Notes: generated by a model not told the origin, from the letters alone. DNA of 19,825 nt from an uncultured Alphaproteobacteria bacterium (GCA_910580155.1 CAJTWX010000025.1:1-19825); one strand, 5' to 3'; shown: positions 1-8,058, counted from the first letter of the stretch. A program made the numbers and translations.

Positions 1-513
1 CATACCGCAGTGTTCCCACATCTTGGTGATTTTTTCTACAGCTTCGGGGGTTGAATTTTCATCCGGCGTTAAGATGCTCCAACGCCCTTTAAACAAGGAG
101 GCAAAACCGTTTTCCGGACCGGATTTTTCCGTTCCGGCAACGGGGTGCCCGCCGACAACAACAAAGCCGGCGGATTTATTCAAATGTTTTTCTATCTCTT
201 GCAGGCTGTATTGTTTGACCGAGCCGACATCGGTAATTATCGTGCCTTTTTTGAGGTGCGGCTTAATGGATTGGGCGAGTTCGCCGAACGCACAGACAGG
301 CGTTGCAAAAATGACGACATCTGCGTCGGCAACAGCGGTTTGGAGGTTATCGGTTATGACATCCGCAAGGTTTAAGGTGCGGGCAATGTTTAGATTATCG
401 GCGTTTTTATCATATATTGCAAGCGTTTGCACATCGTTATTTTGCTTTAGGTTACGCGCCAAAGAGGAGCCAATAAGCCCGATGCCCAGAATGGCAGCTT
501 TGTTGAATATCAT
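1..513 (-). CDS. tyrA: Prephenate/arogenate dehydrogenase, 3' end outside the window
   Basis: This is the N-terminal 171 residues of a TyrA-family NAD(P)-dependent dehydrogenase, which oxidatively decarboxylates prephenate or arogenate in tyrosine biosynthesis in the cytoplasm. The Rossmann dinucleotide motif GIGLIG lies at residues 10-15, the TDVGSVK segment at 94-100, and the family signature HPVAGTEKSG at 123-132, whose His is the catalytic-site histidine in characterised members. The start at 513 is supported by AAAGGA about 8 nt upstream. The remainder of the catalytic domain and the all-helical dimerisation domain lie beyond position 1. Whether it prefers prephenate or arogenate (TyrC-type) cannot be decided from this part. 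No chorismate mutase domain precedes it. Confidence 0.9.
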   Translation of the reverse strand, partial: MIFNKAAILGIGLIGSSLARNLKQNNDVQTLAIYDKNADNLNIARTLNLADVITDNLQTAVADADVVIFATPVCAFGELAQSIKPHLKKGTIITDVGSVKQYSLQEIEKHLNKSAGFVVVGGHPVAGTEKSGPENGFASLFKGRWSILTPDENSTPEAVEKITKMWEHCGM

Positions 514-645
514 TGTTTTGTTCCTTTTGTGACTTTTCGGGTGAGTGTAGCGGAGTTTTGTGTGGTTGTCAAGGTGTTAGCGGCAGATGCAACGATTGGG
601 TTGTGGCGCGTGGAGAGAATGTGCCGTTACGCGCGCTTTTTATAC

Positions 646-764
646 GTCATTGCGAGGAGCTGGGCGAAGTGGCAATCTCACGAGAGTATGGCGTATTTGC
701 GTGACGATGTCACCGGTTTGTGGATTGCCACGTGCTTATGCCTTACGGCTGCACTCGCAATGAC
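646..764. repeat. Dispersed palindromic repeat, full-length copy
   Basis: An approximately 119-bp element with two nested perfect inverted repeats: GTCATTGCGAG (646-656) against CTCGCAATGAC (754-764), and GTGGCAATC (669-677) against GATTGCCAC (723-731). Right-half copies of the same element recur at 7884-8039 and 8876-8945. The whole element can be read through by short open frames giving AALAMT-like peptides, which are not genes. REP/MITE-like elements with this CATTGCGAG...CTCGCAATG signature occur in many bacterial genomes. Mobility is not shown here. Confidence 0.8.
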
Positions 765-790
765 TAGGAGAGCTGGCATACAAATTTAAC

Positions 791-818
791 TTGACATTAA
801 CCCCATCTCTTTTATACT
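791..818 (+). promoter_or_regulatory. Sigma70-type promoter of RNA element A
   Basis: Perfect -35 TTGACA (791-796), a 16-bp spacer, and -10 TATACT (813-818). The predicted start of transcription is near 825, so the transcript would begin with the structured segment before the HTH gene at 1008. Confidence 0.7.
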
Positions 819-824
819 CTCCCT

Positions 825-987
825 TGTCGGGAGAGATACCGGCAGGGCTGTCGAAAGCTCTCCAAAATAATTTATCCTTGATTAAAGTCAGGGAGCTTAT
901 GGTTATATATTGAAGACCATAAGAGTCATATTTTGGTGATTTTCGAACTCCCTGGCGCTGAATTTTTCAGTGCCAGTTTTGTTTTAA
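825..987 (+). ncRNA. Structured, terminated RNA element A (leader/attenuator or small RNA)
   Basis: Downstream of the promoter lie a 5' stem GGAGAG (830-835)/CTCTCC (858-863) and a composite stem, AGGGAG (890-895)/CTCCCT (948-953) enclosing the perfect 8-bp stem CTTATGGT (896-903)/ACCATAAG (916-923). An intrinsic terminator follows: TGGCGCTGA (953-961)/TCAGTGCCA (967-975) with tail GTTTTGTTTT. Position 953 is shared between the CTCCCT stem and the terminator stem, so the two could compete as in an attenuator. The HTH gene starts 21 nt after the T-rich tail. It could be a regulatory leader of that gene or an independent small RNA. I do not recognise an established riboswitch class. Confidence 0.5.
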
Positions 988-1007
988 CATTTATTGGAGT
1001 TTACATT

Positions 1008-1286
1008 ATGGAACAAGCATACGAAACTTATTTAAAAAACGGACATAAGCTACGGCTATGTTTCCGAAAAGAGTTAGGACTGTTGCTTAAGCTTGAGCGT
1101 GAGAAACTTGGGCTGACTGAAAGCGAATTATCTCATCAGATACAAGTTAAAATTAAGACCATTATACGAATGGAAAATGGTTTAAAACGGATTGATTATC
1201 CTGCTCTATGCCGAATGCTGCAATTATATGACAAATGGTTTGAGATACGGCTTAGACCTGTATTTCATCCGACAGATTTTGATTAA
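1008..1286 (+). CDS. Small helix-turn-helix (XRE-like) protein
   Basis: A 92-residue protein whose middle, roughly residues 22-75, resembles a Cro/C1-type HTH: LLLKLEREKLGLTESELS, then a recognition-helix-like segment, then IIRMENGLKRIDYPALCRML. It is probably a DNA-binding regulator. The start at 1008 is chosen because GGAG (996-999) sits 8 nt upstream. The reading frame is open further upstream, but that part crosses the terminator of RNA element A. The gene is preceded by its own promoter and a terminated leader, and converges on tsf with a shared bidirectional terminator. The target is unknown. No toxin partner is adjacent, so a toxin-antitoxin role is not supported. Confidence 0.65.
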   Translation: MEQAYETYLKNGHKLRLCFRKELGLLLKLEREKLGLTESELSHQIQVKIKTIIRMENGLKRIDYPALCRMLQLYDKWFEIRLRPVFHPTDFD

Positions 1287-1323
1287 CAAAAACACCCCCA
1301 ACCATTTGGTTGGGGGTGTTTCT
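1287..1323. terminator. Bidirectional terminator between the HTH gene and tsf
   Basis: A 14-bp perfect stem AACACCCCCAACCA (1291-1304)/TGGTTGGGGGTGTT (1307-1320) has an A-rich flank before and a T-rich flank after, so it can end transcription from both convergent genes. Confidence 0.9.
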
Positions 1324-1344
1324 TAATGCTTTATCCGAAGATTA

Positions 1345-2277
1345 CTAAGCGGATTTGCCGAGCTGGGCGGCAACTTCTGCAGCAAAGTCATCTTCTTTTT
1401 TCTGCAAGCCTTCGCCTAACTTGAAGCATACAAAACCAGAAAGCTTAACTTCTGCATTGTTTTCTTTGGCAAAGTCTGCAACAACTGCTTTAACTTTTTT
1501 ATCCGAATCCATAATATAAGCCTGTTCTTCGAGAACAACTTCTTCATAATATTTGCGGATACGGCCTTCAACCATTTTCTCAACAATATTTGCCGGTTTG
1601 CCGGAAGCCAGAGCCTGCTCGGAGAAAATTGCTTTTTCACGTTCAACAGATTCAGCCGGAACTTCGGCAATGGTCATCGAAATCGGGTTTGTTGCTGCGA
1701 TATGCATTGCGATATGCTTACCGAGTTCCTGCATTTTAGCTTTGTCAGCATTACCCTCTATTGCAACCAAAACGCCGATTTTACCCAAATTCGGGCGAAC
1801 GGCATTGTGAATGTATGAACAAACAACGCCATTTTCAGCACTCAAGTAAGCAGCGCGGCGGATATTCATATTTTCACCGATTTTAGCAATCATATCTGTT
1901 AAGATTGTGCCCATATCTTTGCCGGTTACCGGACAAACAAAAGATTTCAGACCTTCAACATCGCCTTTAACAGCCAGAGCTGCTTTAGCGGCATTTTCAA
2001 CATATTCCTGAAAGATGTCATTTTTAGCAACGAAGTCTGTTTCAGAGTTAACCTCGACAACAGCACCGGCATTGCCGTCTACATATACAGAAACCAGACC
2101 TTCAGCGGCGATACGGCTTGCCTTTTTAGCGGCAGATGCCAAACCTTTTTTACGGAGCCAGTCGATTGCTTCTTCCATATTGCCGTTGGTTTCAACCAAA
2201 GCCTTTTTACAATCCAACATTCCGGCGCCGGATGTTTCTCTTAAACTTTTTACCAAAGCTGCGGTAATTTCAGCCAT
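1345..2277 (-). CDS. tsf: Elongation factor Ts
   Basis: A 310-residue EF-Ts, the guanine-nucleotide exchange factor that recycles EF-Tu in the cytoplasm during translation. The N-terminal UBA-like domain carries the family signature around residues 11-30 (LRETSGAGMLDCKKAL), and the EF-Tu-contacting TDFVAKN motif is at 80-86. Two further core subdomains follow, and the length fits proteobacterial EF-Ts. The start at 2277 has AAGGGGA about 8 nt upstream. It is the second gene of the rpsB-tsf operon, 82 bp after rpsB, with an intercistronic GC-rich hairpin that may modulate its level relative to S2. Confidence 0.97.
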   Translation of the reverse strand: MAEITAALVKSLRETSGAGMLDCKKALVETNGNMEEAIDWLRKKGLASAAKKASRIAAEGLVSVYVDGNAGAVVEVNSETDFVAKNDIFQEYVENAAKAALAVKGDVEGLKSFVCPVTGKDMGTILTDMIAKIGENMNIRRAAYLSAENGVVCSYIHNAVRPNLGKIGVLVAIEGNADKAKMQELGKHIAMHIAATNPISMTIAEVPAESVEREKAIFSEQALASGKPANIVEKMVEGRIRKYYEEVVLEEQAYIMDSDKKVKAVVADFAKENNAEVKLSGFVCFKLGEGLQKKEDDFAAEVAAQLGKSA

Positions 2278-2313
2278 TATTTTATTCCCCTTGTCTATAA
2301 AAGATAATCAACA

Positions 2314-2336
2314 GGGCGGCAGCATAACCGCCGCCC
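2314..2336 (-). promoter_or_regulatory. GC-rich intercistronic hairpin between rpsB and tsf
   Basis: A perfect 7-bp stem GGGCGGC (2314-2320)/GCCGCCC (2330-2336) with a 9-nt loop. No U-run follows on the minus strand, so it is more likely a partial attenuator or RNA-processing/stability element than a full terminator. Confidence 0.5.
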
Positions 2337-2359
2337 CTTCATATAGCGTTTAATTTAAA

Positions 2360-3112
2360 TTAAGCGTTTTCTTCGTTTTGTTCGAAGGTTTCAGCCTCAA
2401 CTTTTACGCCTTGAGCTGCAACTTCTTGCGACATACCATCAAGAACAGCAGAAGAAACCAGTTCGCAGTACAACTGAATGGCGCGGATAGCGTCATCATT
2501 GCCCGGAACCGGATAATCTACATCATACGGATTAGCGTTTGTATCGGTGATGCCGATAACCGGAATACCCAGTTTTTTAGCTTCTTTGATTGCCAAAGAT
2601 TCTTTCGGGGTGTCGATTACAAACAATAAATCCGGCTGACCGCCCATATTTTTAATACCATCCAAAGACATTGCCAATTTGCCCTGTTCTTTTTTGATAT
2701 TTTGCATTTCTTTTTTGGTGTATCCGTCATAGGCGTTCTTTTCTTCCATTTCGTTTAATTTAACAAGACGGTTGATAGACTTGTTAACTGTTTTCCAGTT
2801 TGTGAGCATACCGCCCAACCAACGATAGTTAACATAGTATTGTCCGCATCTTTCTGCGCTTTCTTTAACAATATCCTGAGCCTGACGCTTGGTAGCAACG
2901 AAAAGAACCTTGCCGCCTTTTGCAGCAACATCGCGAGCTACTGCCAATGCAGAATAAAGCATCGGGTAAGTCTTTTGCAAATCAATGATGTGAACATTGT
3001 CTTTTTTGCCGTAAATATACGGTGCCATTTGCGGATTCCAACGACGGGCGTGGTGTCCGAAGTGTACGCCTGCTTCAACGAGCTGACGCAAAGTAAATGT
3101 AGGAAGTGCCAT
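2360..3112 (-). CDS. rpsB: 30S ribosomal protein S2
   Basis: A 250-residue S2 protein of the small ribosomal subunit. The N-terminus MALPTFTLRQLVEAGVHFGH and the following RRWNPQMAPYIYG segment are the classic S2 signature, and the PDLLFVIDTPKE and GIPVIGITDTNANP segments lie in the C-terminal half (about residues 160-195). The start at 3112 has AAGGAAAA upstream. It is the first gene of the rpsB-tsf operon, with a promoter at 3263-3291 and an unusually long 5' untranslated region (about 145 nt), consistent with the S2 autoregulation known in other bacteria. Confidence 0.98.
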   Translation of the reverse strand: MALPTFTLRQLVEAGVHFGHHARRWNPQMAPYIYGKKDNVHIIDLQKTYPMLYSALAVARDVAAKGGKVLFVATKRQAQDIVKESAERCGQYYVNYRWLGGMLTNWKTVNKSINRLVKLNEMEEKNAYDGYTKKEMQNIKKEQGKLAMSLDGIKNMGGQPDLLFVIDTPKESLAIKEAKKLGIPVIGITDTNANPYDVDYPVPGNDDAIRAIQLYCELVSSAVLDGMSQEVAAQGVKVEAETFEQNEENA

Positions 3113-3256
3113 ATTTATTTTTCCTTATTTTCCAGTTAAACCTCCGCAGACCCAAACAACTTAAATTTCTTTAAGCACCGGAGCGTGAAGCCTTAAACTC
3201 TAAGACCGACGCACTGGCCTGCGTGTGAATTATGAATCGGCGGAATTGCCAAATTC
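3113..3256 (-). promoter_or_regulatory. Long structured leader of rpsB-tsf, probable S2-binding leader
   Basis: About 145 nt lie between the predicted transcription start and the rpsB start codon. On the minus strand the leader holds a perfect hairpin CTTAAA-GAAA-TTTAAG with a GNRA-type tetraloop (3160-3175), a small CTTA/TAAG hairpin further upstream, and GGTTTAACTGG (3129-3142 region) close to the start codon. Autoregulatory leaders upstream of rpsB are established in other bacteria. That this one binds S2 is inference from position and structure. Confidence 0.5.
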
Positions 3257-3262
3257 GCGAGT

Positions 3263-3291
3263 CTTATATGCTTAAAATATTTATTTTGCAA
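3263..3291 (-). promoter_or_regulatory. Promoter of rpsB-tsf
   Basis: On the minus strand, -35 TTGCAA (3291-3286), a 17-bp spacer, and -10 TATAAG (3268-3263). The start would be near 3256. Confidence 0.65.
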
Positions 3292-3379
3292 GAGTTTTTT
3301 TTGAATATGCTGCTTTTTTTGTTTTTGCGGCCAAATATCCTTTCGGGCTTAACCGCGTTGTATTTTAGTAAAAAAAATA

Positions 3380-3409
3380 TTGACACTGCTTTCCTGTTCT
3401 CAATATTAT
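3380..3409 (+). promoter_or_regulatory. Candidate promoter of the autotransporter gene
   Basis: Perfect -35 TTGACA (3380-3385), an 18-bp spacer, and -10 TATTAT (3404-3409), giving an AT-rich leader of about 70 nt. A later TATAAT at 3456-3461 lacks a properly spaced -35. Confidence 0.5.
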
Positions 3410-3483
3410 TAACCAAATATTTAATTTATTGCAAATATTATACTGTAAAAACAATTATAATCTAACGTATATAGAGAGCATTT

Positions 3484-6400
3484 ATGAAAATTAACAATTT
3501 GTATGCAATGATGTTTTTAGCCGGTAACGCAGCTGTGGCACCGGCACAGGCCGAAACCATCAATACCGGAAGCGAATTGCTTTCAGCAATTCGTAACAAC
3601 GGCGCAGGAAATACCGCCTCATTAACCTTAGGACAAGATATTGTTTTGGATGAAAACGGAGGAAATGTTTCCGGAATAGTGGTTATTGACGGAACAGAAA
3701 ATAACTATGCCATTGACGGACAGCAGCATTTAGGATTTGCTCTTCCGTCCAATACGAACAATCTGACTATTCAGAATGCCACGTTAAAAAACTTTGGCGG
3801 CGTTAACAGCAACACCGGCATAATTAATAATAATGCGGGCGGAACCGTGACTCTTAAAAATGTCATTATTCAGGATAATACGTTTCAAGCCACCCACCCC
3901 GGGGAAACGTATGCCGCATCGCCGGCTCATATTAACAACGCCGGAGAGATGTCTATTAACGGCAAGTTCATTAACAACCAATCCAAATCAAATAATGACG
4001 CTCGTGCAAACGGTGGTATTATTGCCAATTCGGGCGGGCATATCAGTAATATAAGCGGCGAATTTACAAATAATAATATTGAACGCACTTATTCCGGCGG
4101 CTCTTATATTCACGGCGGAATATTGTGGGTTGGCGGGTCAGCCGCTACATCGCTGGTTGACAATATTGACGCCGTGTTTACAGATAACCGTGCCTATACT
4201 TCAAATAACTCGTCATACGGCAGCGTTTTATATGTCAATACCGGAAAGGTCGGCAGCATTAACGGAACTTTTACAAACAATATTGCGTTAAGCGGTTCTG
4301 CCGATGCAGCCGGCGGGGTTATTTATAATGCTTCCAATATAGACAATATCAGCGGCATATTTAAAGATAATAAGGCGCAAAGCGACGGCAAACTGACATT
4401 TAATAAAGTTTATGGCGGGGCTATTTATGCAAATGATTCTATTGCAAAACTTTCCAATGCTTTATTTGAAAACAACAGCGCTATCGGCCCGAAAGGAAAA
4501 GGCGGCGCCATCTATTTGGACGGCACAACGCGTGAACCGGGGAAAATTGAAGAGATTGTCAATACCTCTTTTAAAAACAATCAGGCTGTTAATACGGCTC
4601 ATAAGACAGATTTAGCTGAAGGCGGTGCCATTTATAACGGAACGGGAACACTGACGATTAAAGCTAACGAGGGTGGCACATCCGAATTTACCGGAAATAC
4701 GGTCAAGCAATTTGACGGCACGATTACCAGTAATGCTATATATATGGCAAAAGATGCACGCAATGTTGACTCGGTTTTGGCACTAGAAGCAACAACCGGC
4801 GGACAGATTATCTTTAATGACGGTATTGACGGCGATACAGATTACAGCATTACCGTTACCGGCGACGAAACCGGACGCGTGGCGTTTAATAATAAAATTT
4901 CTAATGCTTCGGGGATTGTTTCGGAAAACGTTACTTTAGGATTGGGCGCAACAGAAAACGGACAGGCTGATCTGGAAAACGTTAAGCTGACATTAAAAAG
5001 CGGTACACTTGATATGCAGGATGATGAAATACGCACAGTCAAAACCGGAGAGTTCTCTTCTACGGCTGATGTCAAATTAAATATTGATGCGGATTTAAAA
5101 GCCGGCGAAGCGGATAAAATCGAAGCATCTTCTGTGGCAGCCGGTTCGGAAATTTCACTGGGTTCGGTTAATATTTTGGAAGACGGGCTGGAAAGCATTA
5201 CCGTTTTTGCTAACGGAAACTCGCCTCAATTTGTTAACCTTGATAATTTTGCAGCCTTCAGCAAAGACTATAAATATACGTTTTCGGAAGGCGGCTCCGG
5301 CATTTTGGATGTTGCTTCCCAAGGGCAGACTTTAACAGGACTTAACGGCGCGATTAAAGACAATACGGAAACAAAGTCTTACAGCGTTGCTGAAAATGAC
5401 ACGGTTTCCGGAGATTTGGGCAAGCTTGAAGGCTCTGCTCTTACCATTGAAGGAAACAACAACACTCTTAACGGTGACGGATATGCCGGTATGGAGCTAG
5501 GCACAGGACAAGAAGTTACTTTTAATAATGTGGAAAACGTCAGCGGTTTTGACGGAACATTGGGCGGCGTTATTAACAACGAGGGCGGCACGGTCAATAT
5601 TAACAATACGGACTTTACAAACAACACCGGCGATAAGGGCGGTGCGATTTATACGACCGGAGATGTCAACATTACGGCCAACGGAAAAGACGTATTGTTT
5701 GCGGGCAATACTTCAACTGCTGATTCTCAAAACAACGCAATTTATGTTGCAGACAAAGATGCAGAGATTAACCTTACGGCAAATAGCGGTAAAATCCGTT
5801 TTGAAGACGGCATTAACGGGGTTGACGGATACAAAATCACGGCTGACGGAACGGCTGCGGATAACAGCGGGATTGAATTTGCCGGCAAGCTTGAAAACTT
5901 AGGAGAGCTGCAGATAAACACCACAACGGTTAAGCTTGCAGATGAAAACCTGATTGACAACGCAAACGTTACCTTAAACGGCGGAACACTTGATTTGAAC
6001 AACGGCAAAACCGGTGAGCTGAATGTGGCCGACTATAAGAGCAACGGCGGTTTGCTGAGCATTGATGTTGACCCTTCTGCGGGCAAAGCTGACGAACTGC
6101 ATATCCACGGCGATGCTAGCGGGCACACAAAACTGCTGGTGCACGCCGAAGATGCCTCCAAACCGGAACAAGACATTTTGTTTGCAAAAGTTGACGGCAA
6201 AGTAAATGACGCGACTTTTGATGTTTGGCGCGTTTACGGCAGCCCGTACGACTGGGAAACGTCTTATAATTCCGACGCGCAGGAATGGTATTTGAACACT
6301 GCAAAAGAAAACCCTGCCCTTGCGGCTGAAATGATGGGATATATCGGCTTGCAGTCTGCGGGATTTGAAGTGAACCGTAATTTGCTCAGCAATGTTCAGA

Positions 6401-7311
6401 ACAAAGTAGCTGCAAATACATTGAGACAGAGATATTATCGCGGCGGATATACACGCAACTGCATCCGCCATTACAAATACAGCGATGTTTACGTTGATGA
6501 AAACTACAGATGCGACAATGTTTATAATGCGTGGGTATCACCGATATACAGCAATGTCAAAGTTCGTGATAAAGCAGATTATAATGCAGACATCCGCGGG
6601 CTTGAGGCCGGAGCAGATTTGGTTTCAAACCTGCATAATAGGTTTGGATTCTTCCTATCATTCCGTAACGGCGATTTTGACTTTACAGGAAACGGCGATG
6701 ATTATTTTGCAAACGGCAGTACGGATGTTGATATTGACAGCTATGCCGCCGGTTTATACTACAGCTATCAGATGCATAATTTCTGGACTTGGAGCAGCAT
6801 CTATGGCAGCTATTTAAATGTTGACCTTCGCACTCATGACGGCGTTAAGGCTGATACAGACGGTTATCAATTCGGTTCAAGATTTGCAACGGGGTATAAT
6901 TTCTATTTCACTCCGGGGCTGACTCTTTCGCCGGTTGCTGCTTTATCTTACAGTCTGCTTCATTATGATGACTTTGAGGACAATGCCGGGAAAACCGTGG
7001 AATACGGCGATTTGTCGGTTTTGGAACTGGAGCTTGCCGCAAGGCTTGAAAAACAGTATAACTTTAATGACAGACTGTTAAAACTCTATATCCAGCCGGG
7101 GATTATCCGTGATATGAACTTTAACAATAAAGTACAAATCAGCAACTTTGCCAAAACCAAGATGCCGACAGACAAGACACTCGGCAAGATGGAACTGGGA
7201 GCACGGCTGAGCCTGTATCAAAAGTGGATGATGTTTGTGAATACCGAGCATTTGTTTGGCAGCGGATATTCCAACACCTCTTTCCGAGCAGGAATAAACT
7301 ATTCCTGGTAA
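3484..7311 (+). CDS. Autotransporter (type Va) with beta-helix passenger
   Basis: A 1275-residue surface protein. Residues 1-23 form a signal peptide ending AQA before ETINTG. The passenger (about 24-985) is rich in Asn, Gly, Thr and Asp and contains irregular repeats of FTNN/FKNN and GGAIY type (for example KGGAIY and EGGAIY), typical of right-handed beta-helix or polymorphic-membrane-protein passengers. The last 270 or so residues form a 12-stranded beta-barrel, recognisable from NAWVSPIYSNVKV near its start and the aromatic C-terminus RAGINYSW. It should be exported by Sec and assembled in the outer membrane by BAM. The only cysteines I see, C993 and C1010, lie at the passenger-barrel junction. 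The gene stands alone between its own promoter and terminator. Ligand and role (adhesion, aggregation) are unknown. Confidence 0.92.
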   Translation: MKINNLYAMMFLAGNAAVAPAQAETINTGSELLSAIRNNGAGNTASLTLGQDIVLDENGGNVSGIVVIDGTENNYAIDGQQHLGFALPSNTNNLTIQNATLKNFGGVNSNTGIINNNAGGTVTLKNVIIQDNTFQATHPGETYAASPAHINNAGEMSINGKFINNQSKSNNDARANGGIIANSGGHISNISGEFTNNNIERTYSGGSYIHGGILWVGGSAATSLVDNIDAVFTDNRAYTSNNSSYGSVLYVNTGKVGSINGTFTNNIALSGSADAAGGVIYNASNIDNISGIFKDNKAQSDGKLTFNKVYGGAIYANDSIAKLSNALFENNSAIGPKGKGGAIYLDGTTREPGKIEEIVNTSFKNNQAVNTAHKTDLAEGGAIYNGTGTLTIKANEGGTSEFTGNTVKQFDGTITSNAIYMAKDARNVDSVLALEATTGGQIIFNDGIDGDTDYSITVTGDETGRVAFNNKISNASGIVSENVTLGLGATENGQADLENVKLTLKSGTLDMQDDEIRTVKTGEFSSTADVKLNIDADLKAGEADKIEASSVAAGSEISLGSVNILEDGLESITVFANGNSPQFVNLDNFAAFSKDYKYTFSEGGSGILDVASQGQTLTGLNGAIKDNTETKSYSVAENDTVSGDLGKLEGSALTIEGNNNTLNGDGYAGMELGTGQEVTFNNVENVSGFDGTLGGVINNEGGTVNINNTDFTNNTGDKGGAIYTTGDVNITANGKDVLFAGNTSTADSQNNAIYVADKDAEINLTANSGKIRFEDGINGVDGYKITADGTAADNSGIEFAGKLENLGELQINTTTVKLADENLIDNANVTLNGGTLDLNNGKTGELNVADYKSNGGLLSIDVDPSAGKADELHIHGDASGHTKLLVHAEDASKPEQDILFAKVDGKVNDATFDVWRVYGSPYDWETSYNSDAQEWYLNTAKENPALAAEMMGYIGLQSAGFEVNRNLLSNVQNKVAANTLRQRYYRGGYTRNCIRHYKYSDVYVDENYRCDNVYNAWVSPIYSNVKVRDKADYNADIRGLEAGADLVSNLHNRFGFFLSFRNGDFDFTGNGDDYFANGSTDVDIDSYAAGLYYSYQMHNFWTWSSIYGSYLNVDLRTHDGVKADTDGYQFGSRFATGYNFYFTPGLTLSPVAALSYSLLHYDDFEDNAGKTVEYGDLSVLELELAARLEKQYNFNDRLLKLYIQPGIIRDMNFNNKVQISNFAKTKMPTDKTLGKMELGARLSLYQKWMMFVNTEHLFGSGYSNTSFRAGINYSW

Positions 7312-7325
7312 ACAGGAAAGTGCTT

Positions 7326-7357
7326 AAAAACTGCGGTTAACCCCGCAGTTTTTTTGT
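7326..7357 (+). terminator. Terminator of the autotransporter gene
   Basis: Stem ACTGCGG (7330-7336)/CCGCAGT (7343-7349), extended by A/T pairs and followed by a run of T to 7355. Confidence 0.9.
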
Positions 7358-7448
7358 TTGTTTACAGGAAATTCCGACATTTGCCGTAAAAAAATGTAAA
7401 AAAGTTATTTTTTTCTTGTTTTTATTGGGGAAAAGCCTTGTTTCAAAA

Positions 7449-7478
7449 TTGACTTCTTTATTTTTAACCGCTTAAACT
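7449..7478 (+). promoter_or_regulatory. Weak candidate promoter of the HU gene
   Basis: TTGACT (7449-7454) is followed 18 bp later by TAAACT (7473-7478). The -10 match is poor. The 7358-7526 region is otherwise AT-rich with no other feature that I can see. Confidence 0.3.
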
Positions 7479-7526
7479 TAGGTTAATCAAGATATTCTTG
7501 AGAAAACTTTATTAAGGAGATATTCG

Positions 7527-7799
7527 ATGAATAAGAACGAATTAGTTGCTGCCGTTGCTGAAGAAGCCGGTTTGACCAAAGTTGATGCTGCTAAAGCTGT
7601 TGATGCATTTGTTGCTTCTGTTACAGCTGCTTTGAAAAAAGGCGAAGAAATCCGCTTAATCGGTTTTGGTACTTTTGCTGTTAGCAAACGCGCTGCTACA
7701 ACTGCACGCAATCCGCGTACTGGCGAAACAGTTAAAGTTCCGGCTAAAAAGCAGGCTAAATTCAAAGCCGGCAAAACTTTGCAGGATGCTTTGAACTAA
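7527..7799 (+). CDS. hupB: HU-family nucleoid DNA-binding protein
   Basis: A 90-residue HU protein that binds and bends DNA non-specifically as a dimer in the nucleoid. The N-terminus MNKNELVAAV, the GFGTF turn (46-50) and the DNA-binding beta-arm RNPRTGE (61-67, with the intercalating Pro63) are all canonical, and the length is exactly typical. The start has a perfect AAGGAG 9 nt upstream. Lys and Ala content and the KFKAGK segment (78-83) resemble alphaproteobacterial HU. A single gene with its own terminator. The paralogue name is assigned by similarity only. Confidence 0.96.
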   Translation: MNKNELVAAVAEEAGLTKVDAAKAVDAFVASVTAALKKGEEIRLIGFGTFAVSKRAATTARNPRTGETVKVPAKKQAKFKAGKTLQDALN

Positions 7800-7826
7800 T
7801 TCATCCTCAGAAAAGGCAAAAAAATG

Positions 7827-7856
7827 AAGGCGGGTTATTTACCTGCCTTTGTTTTT
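7827..7856 (+). terminator. Terminator of the HU gene
   Basis: Stem AAGGCGGGT (7827-7835)/ACCTGCCTT (7841-7849), loop TATTT, followed by TGTTTTT. Confidence 0.85.
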
Positions 7857-7883
7857 ATATTGTGTGCTATCGCACGGTTTATG

Positions 7884-8039
7884 GATTGCCACGCGCTTGT
7901 GCCTTACGGCGGCGCTCGCAATGACTCAAGATAGAGATGGGAGATTGCCGCGCTTGTGCCTTACGGCGGCGCTCGCAATGACGCAAGATAGAGATGGGAG
8001 ATTGCCGCGCTTGTGCCTTACGGCGGCGCTCGCAATGAC
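7884..8039 (+). repeat. Three tandem half-copies of the palindromic repeat, 57-bp period
   Basis: Right-half copies (GATTGCC...CTCGCAATGAC) lie at 7884-7925, 7943-7982 and 8000-8039. The last two are near identical and are separated by a 17-bp spacer (GCAAGATAGAGATGGGA), giving an exact 57-bp period. Because 57 is a multiple of three, the array encodes a spurious 19-residue repeat (LCLTAALAMT...) in one frame. The left half of the element is absent. The array lies between the HU terminator and the 3' end of the hydrolase gene. Confidence 0.85.
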
Positions 8040-8058
8040 GCGTATGACGATATGAGAG

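Noticed and set aside
529..789. Plus-strand frames across 513-789
   Set aside because: They run through the start region of tyrA on the other strand and the palindromic repeat; the protein composition is not gene-like and no ribosome site is present.
1008..1286. HTH gene as the antitoxin of a toxin-antitoxin pair
   Set aside because: No toxin-like gene is adjacent; the next gene is tsf on the opposite strand.
3232..3465. Plus-strand 77-residue hydrophobic frame
   Set aside because: It overlaps the rpsB promoter and the autotransporter promoter, has no ribosome binding site, and its hydrophobicity comes from T-rich DNA.
7884..8039. Possible CRISPR array
   Set aside because: The spacers are identical to each other and the repeats are halves of a palindromic element found elsewhere in the window; no cas genes are present.
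7849..8055. Plus-strand frame encoding a 19-residue tandem repeat (AALAMT...)
   Set aside because: It is a translation of the 57-bp tandem array of palindromic half-elements. The same peptide appears at the full copy (near 745-764), where it is also intergenic.
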